Shown here piece after piece: positions 42,301 to 49,453 of a DNA stretch of 64,000 bases; positions within the stretch are counted from its first letter, which is position 1; each line of letters starts with the position of its first letter. The DNA is from JAJFJD01 sp965228975 (GTDB lineage Bacteria > Pseudomonadota > Alphaproteobacteria > UBA8366): the NCBI GenBank assembly GCA_965228975.1, contig OZ245851.1:4216001-4280000 (forward strand). The letters are read 5' to 3'. The notes under the pieces were generated by a model. The model saw only the letters and a program-made list of their open reading frames with translations, searched no databases and had not been told where the DNA came from. A program made the position numbers and the translations under genes.

Positions 42301-42448
42301 AGGTCATTGCGCTGAAGATTGTCGATTTCCCGGACCCGGTCGGCCCATAGATCCCGAAAAGCCCGTTTTCTAGAGCCTCTCGGAAGTCGACGGTTTCACG
42401 CCCGGCATAGGGCCCAAAGGCCTGCATAGTGAGCCTAATTGGCCTCAT
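39368..42448 (-). CDS. sbcC: SbcC-type AAA+/SMC-like nuclease subunit
   Basis: A 1026-residue Rad50-like ATPase. Walker A is IYGPTGSGKSTIF near residue 33-45. Two long coiled-coil arms flank the zinc-hook GAPCPVCGS at about residue 517-525. The C-terminal lobe has the ABC signature STLSGGETF and Walker B TIFIDEGFGSLD. With SbcD it should open hairpins and process blocked or foreign double-strand ends. It starts 2 bp after the sbcD stop. The gene is complete with all motifs. Its presence in the island could be a mobile copy or part of an island-borne end-processing set. Confidence 0.92.
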   Translation of the reverse strand: MRPIRLTMQAFGPYAGRETVDFREALENGLFGIYGPTGSGKSTIFSAMTFALFGEAAKSDQETSTLRSDHAVADCPTEVEFVFEVGDRRYLIRRRPEQMRPKQRGEGETKDQHEAWFFDATGINVDAISAVNCGKIIAEKKVGAVKAAVAQHLGYGAEQFKQIVLLPQGKFETFLTAKTDERLKILRELFDVSLYKRLAVKMKEDARAAEEAVRRDREVCARRLEQEEFESPDALQAGIAEAKQTHVKILARAKELHKKAQEAETQLSKATQLDAKFREHESATNELEMLGSKTEQVRSWTTTLRDARIAHTLLDVEAAEIQAESDVRNALNDLNNANKNSETAQSKAERAKTKLSKEKEKASEIELLRHNGHTLAQFSKTLEAAESLKGEVHTAKTVFTAAARAFDAADKKQKNLTKNQSNASRELQAARNAAEQRGSLTAQVEAAKQSLDLAITYEKADKALTKAREQLTQASAGQAKKVAAAKTAQKQFDAAEAALAGAQAQHLAEKLVEGAPCPVCGSIDHPSPTKGTAESAGLDRAFRDAKTALDGARQSESSALAEVSSAKTKVQERQSSIDAIQKPEQNAQSLREIVDTLEDQIEALGPIVDVGQLEGDLENIEADIEKTAEAVDRARTTKQKADTDLALANQKLEGALSAIPVELQDEEALAAAIAVNEKAIEAKGAARQEAEEEEQAAREHALGAKKDAESAERAHEVAFKRLEAAQTTFANRLDENGMTVEQYHSNKAKIADIKTLDVAITAHEKALAIAKEKVNSTSKEIKGVERPNLEILKQAGTEAIEARDAANAEAAKAEARVSQLKRLLSGISAELKRIEKFERKTASLRDLAAVFNANNHARLDLETFAIGAMFDQVLRAANMRLGPMTSGRYTLEREVEGGKGIARRGLGICVNDIYTGRPRATSTLSGGETFIAALALALGLSDIVESVSGGIRLDTIFIDEGFGSLDTENDAGTLDQVLQTLTDLVGQNRAVGLISHVSLVQQSIPNGFWISKKPSGSHVEERGVLI

Positions 42449-42450
42449 GC

Positions 42451-43590
42451 TTACGCCTCCTGTTCACGCAGTTCTGAAAGAGAATCTTCGATTAACTTTG
42501 CTTCGTCTGGGTTTTCTGGTTCACCGCGGACATACGTCAAAAACTCTGAAATAACATGTGTCGGACTACTCAGCGCTGACTGGGCGGCAGTGACCGATAT
42601 CGTCTCTTGGGGTGTCTCATCTCGCTCGTATGTCAGCGGCCCCGCATTTGGATAGACTTGTCGAATCTGCTTCATTGGATCGATCAGCGACCCAGGATCG
42701 GTCAGCACGATCTTTACGAAATCATCCGAAGGCTCCTGGGTGGCAACCAGGTCCGAGAGTTTTCCCCGTAGAGTCCGCACGGCTCGAAGCGGTACGAACG
42801 GCAGAAGCTCTGTCTCGGCCGTGCCATCTGGACCGAGGTCCACCAGCGTCATCGATTTGGTTGTTGCGGCCTCATCGTAACCGAACGCGAGCGGTGATCC
42901 TGAATATCGAATATGGTCTGCGCCCACTGACTGAGGACGGTGTAAATGACCCAATGCCACATAATGGGCGTCGTGAAAGGCGTCAGCCGGCACTGTTTCA
43001 ATCCCACCGACGCGACCCAGCGGCCGTTCGCTCTCACTAGCGTTGGCACCTGCCACGAATGCGTGAGCCACGATGACCCATCGGCCGCTTTCCGGGATAT
43101 GTTTTCGCGCAGCGCAGATCTGAGCGCGTATGACGTCCTCAGGCGAATTGATGCTCGAATCTTCGAAGCACTCTCGCGCTGCATATTCGTACGCAAAAGG
43201 TAGCGCCGAAAACGCAACCGGCCCCGACGTGTCCTCAAGAATGAGCGGACGTTCATCCGCGCTCAAAGGGCCGCGGACCAATGCGCGATGTCGGTCCGTA
43301 AGCATACCCATGGATCCAATACGATCACCGGAATCATGATTACCAGCGATCATTACGATCGCCGTTTCGGTATTCTGCGCAACGCGCTCGATAAATTCGT
43401 TGAATTGACGAACTGCGGTAGTCGGCGGTGAAGCTCGATCGAAGATATCGCCAGCGATGATCAGGACATCAGGCGTGTATCGAACCAGCGCTTGGAATAC
43501 CTGATCCAATACGACCTGATGGTCAGCCTCTAGAGATTGTCCGTGGAATTGCCGACCTAAATGCCAGTCTGATGTGTGTAAAATTTTCAT
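42451..43590 (-). CDS. sbcD: SbcD-type Mre11-like nuclease subunit
   Basis: A 379-residue calcineurin-fold phosphoesterase. The metal-binding motifs are in order: HTSDWHLGR (Asp8, His10), IIAGDIFDRA, MIAGNHDSGD and, later, ALGHLHRPQ. ATG 43590 (MKILHTS) is preferred; the upstream TTG adds only two residues. The ATG overlaps the TGA of a small upstream ORF as ATGA, so the genes look translationally coupled. It acts with SbcC. Confidence 0.92.
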   Translation of the reverse strand: MKILHTSDWHLGRQFHGQSLEADHQVVLDQVFQALVRYTPDVLIIAGDIFDRASPPTTAVRQFNEFIERVAQNTETAIVMIAGNHDSGDRIGSMGMLTDRHRALVRGPLSADERPLILEDTSGPVAFSALPFAYEYAARECFEDSSINSPEDVIRAQICAARKHIPESGRWVIVAHAFVAGANASESERPLGRVGGIETVPADAFHDAHYVALGHLHRPQSVGADHIRYSGSPLAFGYDEAATTKSMTLVDLGPDGTAETELLPFVPLRAVRTLRGKLSDLVATQEPSDDFVKIVLTDPGSLIDPMKQIRQVYPNAGPLTYERDETPQETISVTAAQSALSSPTHVISEFLTYVRGEPENPDEAKLIEDSLSELREQEA

Positions 43591-43787
43591 GCGCAATTGT
43601 ACTCAACGGGCAAACAGATCGTTCCCACGTCAAAGACAGGAGCACTTGTGATGTGACTAGCCCGGGGCTTATTGAGCCTATCCTGGACACGGTGGCGACA
43701 AACGACACGCCACCCACACCGGTTGGCTAACGCCTGCGTTATGACAAAATCATTTCCCTGTTCCCCTAAGGAATTTAGCCGATTCAA
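43587..43787 (-). CDS. Small hypothetical protein coupled to sbcD
   Basis: A possible 66-residue product starting at TTG 43787 behind a strong GGGAGCGGGAGG ribosome site, ending in LPVEYNCA with its TGA overlapping the sbcD ATG. Predicted content is mixed, with three cysteines and no known motif. A longer reading from TTG 43841 exists (84 residues). The coupling and ribosome site are the only support; it could be a leader peptide controlling sbcDC or chance. Confidence 0.4.
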   Translation of the reverse strand: MNRLNSLGEQGNDFVITQALANRCGWRVVCRHRVQDRLNKPRASHITSAPVFDVGTICLPVEYNCA

Positions 43788-43972
43788 AGTAATTCCTCCC
43801 GCTCCCACAATTGTCTCCCCTTTGACTTCTGTTTGCGGCAATAACGCGTTTTCAACTTAATGCGACGCTGCCTATAGCTCGGTGAACGGAGCGCTGCGGC
43901 GGCCGCATTTCGACTTGGCTTCCCCGGGGACTTCTTCGATCGAGACATCCGATTCGCCCTCATGTTTCGGCT

Positions 43973-44115
43973 TCGGATAAGATGTTCTGCAATTGGGCAA
44001 AGCTCTCATCAGGCAAGGTCCTGACCATTCTAATGAGCGTGTTTTCGCCAGACTTAAGCACACGATCTCGAAACGGTTGTGCGATCGCTTCACTTTACGG
44101 TTCGCTAATGTCGAG
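43973..44115 (-). pseudogene. Duplicated tail of the adjacent SF2 helicase gene
   Basis: One minus-strand frame reads EAIAQPFRDRVLKSGENTLI, RMVRTLPDESFAQLQNILSE and AET-stop. This aligns with the end of the helicase just upstream, EAIRDVFRKGVLSSGDDQLI, KILKLLPEESYGRLARMFEE and NK-stop. It lacks a start codon and is preceded by a stop, so it is a diverged partial duplication left behind the intact gene. Confidence 0.6.
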
Positions 44116-44125
44116 CAAATGCGCA

Positions 44126-45790
44126 TCACTTGTTCTCCTCAAACATGCGCGCCAAACGCCCATAGCTCTCTTCCGGGAGAAGCTTGAGGATCTTGATTAG
44201 CTGATCATCGCCGCTGCTCAGGACACCTTTTCGGAACACATCGCGGATGGCTTCGCCCTCTTGAACCTCCTTTTCATCGAGATCCATACCCCGGATGATG
44301 GCCCCGACGCGCAGGGCCTCGTTGAGTGATATCTCGAAGGCGAGGGCGAAGGCCGCGCCGCATGACTGGCAGTCCTTTGCACTGAGAGGGTTGAGCGCTC
44401 CGCAGGCGTCGCATGTCTTCATCCTCGGCTGGCGGACAGGAAACTCTGCATCGCAGACGTGACAGGCGGTCGCGTCTTTCGGACACTCCGCGCCGCAATC
44501 CGGGCAGACTTTGGTGTCGGGCGTATCCGACGGGCGCAGTTTTGCCGGCGACATTTCCGCTTCGACCCGGCGAGCGTACTCCTCAAAGATCCGATGTGTC
44601 GGCATCACCACATAGGCCCGTGAGTCGTCCTGGGGCCCGAAGTTTCGCACGACACGGCCCATGGCCTGCCGGAAGGACAGTTCCGTCTGAGCATTGGGAA
44701 GATAGGCCAATACACGGAGGCGCTGGATATCAACGCCTTCAGAGATCATGGCGACAGATACAATCCAACGCTTCTTGCTGTTGCGAAACGCCGTGATCTT
44801 GCCTTCAGGGTTGGCCACTTGGTTATGGACAACCACGGGCTTCTCCCCATCGAGCTGCTCAAGCAGCTCCGCCATGTACTCCGCGACCGGAACATTGGGC
44901 GCGATCACCAGACCACCCGCCTCGGGCATACGGAGCCGGAGATCGTTCAGCTTGTCGATGCACCACTGAAGCATGCTGGCCTGATAGGAATCGGGGTCTG
45001 CTGCGCCCGAAGCAAGAAGCTTCGGTGTGCATGCAAGCTTGTAATAATCCAGTGCCTGCTGAAGACCGCGGATCCGCTTCAGCGCGGGTGAGAACTGGGT
45101 GTCCTCAGTGCCGGAAACGCTAATATTCTCGCCGTCATCCAGCGTCACAGAGAACTTGCCCTCATGGCGATGGAACGTGATCGGCCGGCAATATTCAAGG
45201 TCGACGGCCTCACCATAGGTGAGCGCGTAGGATCCGGCTTCCGGATGGTCAATTAGGCCCTGATCGTCGTGGGCCAGCCAGACGGATTCTTTTCCATCAG
45301 AACGAATGGGGGTGCCAGTCAGGATCAGTGCAAATTCCGCATCGGCGAACGCGCCGTTTGCGCCATCGCCCCAGGCAGCCGCGACGGCAGCATGATGATG
45401 CTCATCGCAGATCACCAGCGTCCGGTCCTTCCGGCACACGGCTTGAAGGCCGTCAAGCGAGCTCTGGATCGCCGACCACGTCGCGCACAGATCAACGCCA
45501 TATTCTTCGGGCTCTTCGTCAGCCCCGGTGATTTGAAGCATCGGGCGCCCGGTCACGAGCTTGAATTCGGCTGCCCACTGTTTCACGACCGCTTTGCGTG
45601 GAGCGATTACGATGATTCGATCGATCAGATCCGCATCGAGCAAACGTTGTGCGATGACCGAAGCGCAGATGGTCTTCCCCGCGCCCGGCGCCGCGTTGAT
45701 CAGGAAATGCCGATCCTCGCCAGCCTGCAGCCAATCCATCGCTTTGTTGGCGCAGGCAGCTTGCCAGGGCCTAAGATTAATCGTCGTCAT
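44126..45790 (-). CDS. SF2 DEAD/DEAH-type helicase with C-terminal zinc ribbons
   Basis: A 554-residue helicase. Motif I is NAAPGAGKTICAS (residues 32-44), motif II ICDEHHHAA, motif III LTGTPIRSD, and motif VI QAMGRVVRNF near residue 375. Residues about 420-475 hold two zinc ribbons (CPDCGAECPKDATACHVC and CDACGALNPLSAKDCQSCG). The tail is acidic and helical. The gene starts inside the HNH gene (14-bp overlap), closing an operon of three small unknown proteins and an HNH protein. Nucleic-acid unwinding or translocation linked to the HNH nuclease is a reasonable inference. Confidence 0.88.
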   Translation of the reverse strand: MTTINLRPWQAACANKAMDWLQAGEDRHFLINAAPGAGKTICASVIAQRLLDADLIDRIIVIAPRKAVVKQWAAEFKLVTGRPMLQITGADEEPEEYGVDLCATWSAIQSSLDGLQAVCRKDRTLVICDEHHHAAVAAAWGDGANGAFADAEFALILTGTPIRSDGKESVWLAHDDQGLIDHPEAGSYALTYGEAVDLEYCRPITFHRHEGKFSVTLDDGENISVSGTEDTQFSPALKRIRGLQQALDYYKLACTPKLLASGAADPDSYQASMLQWCIDKLNDLRLRMPEAGGLVIAPNVPVAEYMAELLEQLDGEKPVVVHNQVANPEGKITAFRNSKKRWIVSVAMISEGVDIQRLRVLAYLPNAQTELSFRQAMGRVVRNFGPQDDSRAYVVMPTHRIFEEYARRVEAEMSPAKLRPSDTPDTKVCPDCGAECPKDATACHVCDAEFPVRQPRMKTCDACGALNPLSAKDCQSCGAAFALAFEISLNEALRVGAIIRGMDLDEKEVQEGEAIRDVFRKGVLSSGDDQLIKILKLLPEESYGRLARMFEENK

Positions 45791-45986
45791 TGCTCGCGCC
45801 TTTCTTCAAATTGCAGGCTGCGCAAAGTGCCTGCCCGTTTTCTAATGTCGTTGGTCCACCCCTCGAATGGGCGCGCACATGGTCTGCGTGGAAACTAGCT
45901 TCCAGCACCGCTCCGCATTTCTGACAGAGGTTGCCAGCGACCATCCGCAAGATGCGCCTTTGACGAGGTGTGAACGTACGTTTCAT
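45777..45986 (-). CDS. HNH endonuclease
   Basis: A 69-residue minimal HNH protein. The zinc pair CQKC, HADHV (catalytic His region), LENGQALC and CAACNLKKG form the full HNH finger. The start is ATG 45986 (MKRTFTPRQRR), which overlaps the TGA of the preceding gene as ATGA. The longer reading of the frame lacks a ribosome site. It overlaps the helicase start by 14 bp. The small size suggests it needs a partner, probably the helicase. Confidence 0.82.
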   Translation of the reverse strand: MKRTFTPRQRRILRMVAGNLCQKCGAVLEASFHADHVRAHSRGGPTTLENGQALCAACNLKKGASNDDD

Positions 45987-46249
45987 TTCTTGATCCAGTA
46001 CTCGGTCAGTTGGATTTCCTTGTAAGGAAGACCCTCGGGGACCTTGCAAACCGTGTATTCGTTTATCCGACGGATGACCTTCGCCATCGGGACCGGCCTC
46101 GACTCAATCAAGAACCCGTCCTTCTTGATCCGACCAAATTCTGCATTCGGTCCCTGAACTCCGAAGAGCAAAATAGCCTCCAAAAGTGTGACCGGATGAC
46201 CTTCGAGCATGTGCTCGCGCAGTGCAGACGCTGCTTTGTATTCAGCCAT
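45983..46249 (-). CDS. Hypothetical protein, 88 residues, operon of the HNH-helicase pair
   Basis: Not recognised. The N-terminus AEYKAASALREHMLEGHPVT and TLLEAILLFGVQGPNAEFGR could form a winged helix-turn-helix; the C-terminal half is basic (IRRINEYTVCKVPEG, YWIKK). Hence possibly DNA-binding. Starts at ATG 46249, 8 bp inside the preceding gene, and overlaps the HNH gene by 4 bp, so it is firmly part of the operon. Confidence 0.7.
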   Translation of the reverse strand: MAEYKAASALREHMLEGHPVTLLEAILLFGVQGPNAEFGRIKKDGFLIESRPVPMAKVIRRINEYTVCKVPEGLPYKEIQLTEYWIKK

Positions 46250-46598
46250 AGACTTCCTCCAGAACCATATCTTCACGGCTGCCATTCAGCAGCACTTTCA
46301 CACCATTTCGCGGGCCGCGGCCTGTAAGCTGATCGCTCTGCAATCCCATTTCCGTTTCCAGAATACGCCCCTGGAACTTGTCGAACGCGGTGCAGAGATC
46401 ATAGGAATAGTATCCCTGATGATGCTGTCCGTCGGGATGGCTGTCGGTGACATACTCCCGCTTCGAGAGCTCGATCAGTTTTTGGGCCGCTCCGAGTAGC
46501 TCCTCCGTCGAAACAATGCCCTCGGGCAACTGCTGCGAAAGTTCACCAAATACCGCTGAAAGAAGGGACATGCCCCGAAGCTTTTGGTTAGTTTTCAT
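46242..46598 (-). CDS. Hypothetical protein, 118 residues, operon of the HNH-helicase pair
   Basis: Not recognised. It is mostly helical with no membrane segment; RGMSLLSAVFGELSQQLPEG and ELLGAAQKLIELSKREY are likely amphipathic helices. DGQHHQGYYSYDLCTAFD is an unusual aromatic, His-rich stretch. GGAGGAGCG precedes ATG 46598. Overlaps the next gene by 8 bp and follows the first operon gene by 38 bp. Confidence 0.7.
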   Translation of the reverse strand: MKTNQKLRGMSLLSAVFGELSQQLPEGIVSTEELLGAAQKLIELSKREYVTDSHPDGQHHQGYYSYDLCTAFDKFQGRILETEMGLQSDQLTGRGPRNGVKVLLNGSREDMVLEEVYG

Positions 46599-46636
46599 TT
46601 TCGCTCCTCCTTCCCTTCGATCCACATCAACGTCGG

Positions 46637-46915
46637 CTAGTGAACGGTCGCATTGAGCGGCAAACACGCCGGCTCTTCGCACTCTTGATCCCTACCGGCC
46701 TCAACACGCAGATGCGCCTGTTGAGAGATTGCGTCGAGCAGCACCGGAAAGAGCCGCATGGGATCTCCGCAGACCTGGAGCCCCATGTCCGCTGCCACAG
46801 AGGTCAGCGCGAAGGCGATTATCGAAGGGTCGGCACCCTCCTCGAGGAGTGCCTTGGTGAGCGCGCTCACTTCGGCAGTGACTTGCTCCAGTTCGTCCTG
46901 TTCTCGCTGCGCCAT
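46637..46915 (-). CDS. Hypothetical protein, 92 residues, first gene of the HNH-helicase operon
   Basis: Not recognised. The N-terminal helix AQREQDELEQVTAEVSALTK is followed by IIAFALTSVAADMGLQVCGD and a Cys-containing tail. ATG 46915 is preferred; the longer reading starts inside the divergent promoter region. It is divergent from the RtcR-like gene with about 250 bp of A/T-rich DNA between, containing TATATAAG and TATATAGC stretches that could be -10 boxes. Confidence 0.65.
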   Translation of the reverse strand: MAQREQDELEQVTAEVSALTKALLEEGADPSIIAFALTSVAADMGLQVCGDPMRLFPVLLDAISQQAHLRVEAGRDQECEEPACLPLNATVH

Positions 46916-47164
46916 TTCGCGGCACTCCAAAATCTGCGGCTTTGCAGTTGCTGACCCATATATAAGAAAGCTTACGTCTCGGGGCAAGAGTTTTTTTATG
47001 TTTTCCGCAAAAATTTTTATGTTTCCTCAAGAAAGGTGATTGCAAAACATATATAGCTATTTGAGTTTATTGCCTTTTCTCGCATGCCAACAATCAATCA
47101 GGTCATTCAATTAAATTCATAAAAGGTCTTGCATGCTAGTAAGGTTTCTTCTATTTAGGTCTTT
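46916..47164. other. Divergent A/T-rich promoter region
   Basis: Separates the HNH-helicase operon (minus) from the RtcR-like regulator (plus). It is far richer in A/T than its flanks, with TTTTTTTATGTTTTCCGC, AAAATTTTTATGTTTCCTC (a repeated TTTATGTTTxC) and AACATATATAGCTATTTGAG. I looked for a sigma-54 -24/-12 element (TGGC-N9-GC) on both strands and found none with correct spacing. Confidence 0.5.
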
Positions 47165-48649
47165 ATGAAGATACTCATGGCATGGATAGGAACGCAGGAC
47201 CTCGACGCCCCGACCGACGACAAGGGACGAACGGGCCCGATCTGCAGTGCGGCAGCGGCTCGGACCTTCGATCGCCTAGTTCTTATTGCGAACCAAGACA
47301 GCGAGAAGGTCGCTTCTTACATCGACTGGTTGCACCGGCGGACGCCGGCTGAGATCTCCGTCAAGAGTGTCCAACTGGACGATCCGACCGATATCGGCGC
47401 CATCCACGAGCTCGCGGTTGAAGTTGTGGAGGAATGCCGGCTGGCGAGCACACCAGACATCGCAGAGCTCACCTTCCACCTAAGCCCAGGCACTTGGGCC
47501 ATGGCTCTTGTCTGGGCCATATTGGGCGCGACGCGCTTTCCTGCTGAGTTGTTACAGTCATCAAAAGAAGGTGGCGTTCAAACGATAGAAATTCCGTTCG
47601 ATGTCTCTGCAGAACTCCTTCCAAAGATCATGGCGCCGGCCGATGCCAAGCTCACAAAACTCAGCGGCGGCCTCGACGTTAAGACGTTCGGCGATCTGAT
47701 CTTCAGAAGCCCGGCGATGGAGCGCCTGGCGAGCAAGGCAAAAAAGGCCGCTGCACGCAACGTGCCGATTCTGATTGAAGGAGAGGCCGGCACCGAGAAA
47801 GAAGTTCTGGCGCGCGCCATCCACGACAACGGCCCGCGGCGAGATAAGCCATTCGTTGTTTTAAACTGTGGCGCGCTCAGACCCGATGAGATCAATACTA
47901 AGTTATTTGGTACCGATCACCCTGGCCACGAGAGTGCCGGTAAACTCGCGCAAGCTTCGGGCGGCACTCTGTATCTTGATGAAGTTGAGCTTCTTCCTCG
48001 GCAAATGCAGGTCCGCCTCCAGGTTTTGCTCGATGAAATGGTGAGCGATGAAACAGCAGCATCTGAGGCTGAAAAAGCGGACGTGCGGATCATTGCCGGA
48101 ACGAGGAAGAACCTGATCGATACCGTAACCGCGGGCGACTTTCGGGAGGAACTATTCTTTGGGTTGGCAGTGCTTGCCCTGAAGATCCCTTCACTCCGCG
48201 AAAGAAAAGGAGATCTGGGTCCGCTCATCGAAATGCTTCTCGAGCGTATCAATGAACAAAGCGCGGACGAGCCCGGATTTGAGAAAAAGACGCTTTCGCC
48301 CGGTGCGAAGAACGTTCTTCTTCAGCGCCCCTGGCCTGGCAATCTCCGAGAGCTTGAAAATTCACTGCGGCGGGCAGCGATCTGGAGTGAAGGCGCTCAG
48401 ATCACAGAGGATGATGTCTGGGATGCAGTCTTCACGTCGCCTGCCCCCTCGGGAACTCAGAATGGAATTCTCGACAAGCCGATCGATGAAGGAGTCGACC
48501 TCCAGGAAATTTTGGCTGAGGTTGCTCGGCACTATATTGCACGCGCGATTGAGCAAGCAGGAGGCAACAAAACAACAGCGGCAAAGCTTGTAGGACTGCC
48601 GAGTTATCAAACGCTGACAAACTGGATGAAGAAATATGATGTGGCCTGA
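47165..48649 (+). CDS. RtcR-like AAA+ regulator with CARF-type N-terminal domain, GAFTGA missing
   Basis: A 494-residue regulator. Residues 1-175 resemble the CARF-like N-domain of RtcR (KILMAWIGTQDL start, then FHLSPGTWAMALVWAILGAT). Residues about 178-415 are an AAA+ domain with GGTLYLDEVELLP and FREELFFGLAVLALKIPSLRERKGD, as in sigma-54 activators. Walker A is altered to GEAGTEKE (Glu for the last Gly), and the loop that should read GAFTGA reads TDHPGHESAGK, so sigma-54 contact is doubtful. A Fis-type HTH (NKTTAAKLVGL...LTNWMKKY) ends the protein. It is divergent from the HNH-helicase operon and probably senses a nucleotide ligand to control it. Confidence 0.82.
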   Translation: MKILMAWIGTQDLDAPTDDKGRTGPICSAAAARTFDRLVLIANQDSEKVASYIDWLHRRTPAEISVKSVQLDDPTDIGAIHELAVEVVEECRLASTPDIAELTFHLSPGTWAMALVWAILGATRFPAELLQSSKEGGVQTIEIPFDVSAELLPKIMAPADAKLTKLSGGLDVKTFGDLIFRSPAMERLASKAKKAAARNVPILIEGEAGTEKEVLARAIHDNGPRRDKPFVVLNCGALRPDEINTKLFGTDHPGHESAGKLAQASGGTLYLDEVELLPRQMQVRLQVLLDEMVSDETAASEAEKADVRIIAGTRKNLIDTVTAGDFREELFFGLAVLALKIPSLRERKGDLGPLIEMLLERINEQSADEPGFEKKTLSPGAKNVLLQRPWPGNLRELENSLRRAAIWSEGAQITEDDVWDAVFTSPAPSGTQNGILDKPIDEGVDLQEILAEVARHYIARAIEQAGGNKTTAAKLVGLPSYQTLTNWMKKYDVA

Positions 48650-48888
48650 GGTTGGAGGAATACCCGCCGGCCGCATTTACTGGAGGCTGGTTTCGCAACT
48701 TTCCTTCGCGGTCGAAGGGAGAAGGCCAAACTCACAGCTGGTACTAACCGTGGGGGCAAGTCACGACCCTGGGGTCTCTTGCAGTAGGTCAATCGGTGCT
48801 GGCCGAGCGCCTTGCAGCGACGGCGTTGCAACAGACCAAGGTCGTTAGAAGCACGTTTGACAACGATCCGGCGAGGCGAGGGCCTTAG
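48650..48888. other. Gene-free stretch with a short unidentified remnant
   Basis: A plus-strand frame reads LEAGFATFLRGRREKAKLTA then GTNRGGKSRPWGLLQ and stops, which looks like a protein tail but is not recognised. Nothing else is supported between the RtcR-like stop and the IS3 remnant. Confidence 0.3.
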
Positions 48889-49161
48889 AGGTTTCCCCTG
48901 GACACCTCTTGCAGGACCAGCTTGTCTAGCCTCAAGTCAGAGACCGCCTTGCGAAGCTGGGCGTTCTCCTTCGCAAGCTCCTTCAGGCGCTTCGCTTGAT
49001 CGACCTTGAGACCGCCATGCCCCCGGCGCCAGCGGTAGTAGCTCTGATCGGATATGCCCAGCTGTCGGCAGATCTCGCCAGTCGTCCTGCCCTGTCAAAG
49101 CAGGATCTCTGCTTCCCGCAGCATCCCGATGATCTGTTCTGGTGCAGATCTCTTCCAACTC
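48889..49161 (-). pseudogene. IS3-family transposase OrfA, interrupted
   Basis: The minus-strand reading starts MSWKRSAPEQIIGMLREAEI, has an in-frame TGA near residue 24, then continues GRTTGEICRQLGISDQSYYR, WRRGHGGLKVDQAKRLKELA, KENAQLRKAVSDLRLDKLV. This is the complete OrfA helix-turn-helix and leucine zipper of the IS3 family. OrfB should follow at lower coordinates and is absent. The gap 49162-49453, up to zorA, shows nothing else. Confidence 0.8.
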
Positions 49162-49453
49162 ATCCTTTCCTCCCTCTTCAAGGTCTAAATTAAGCCAAAT
49201 CCCCTTAATCAACCCAGACCCCTAATTCCAATGCAGGTCACGGTCGACCGAATACAAGGCAGGCTCGGCGTTCGACAAGCGATCCCGATGCCGTTTCTCT
49301 TAACACAAAATTTGGCTCCGGTTATGGAGGGTGGGTCACTTTTGTTCAAAAGTTGAACTCGAAGGGTCCTGCGGGGATCAGGGCTTTCTTGAATTCAATT
49401 CTAGATTATCATGACAGTTGGGTTGGTTATCGGGGCACGCCTAGGAGGGGTTC

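Noticed and set aside
46916..47164. A sigma-54 promoter for the HNH-helicase operon
   Set aside because: The best match (TGGCAT followed by GCGAGAAAAGG) lacks the GC of the -12 element at the required spacing.
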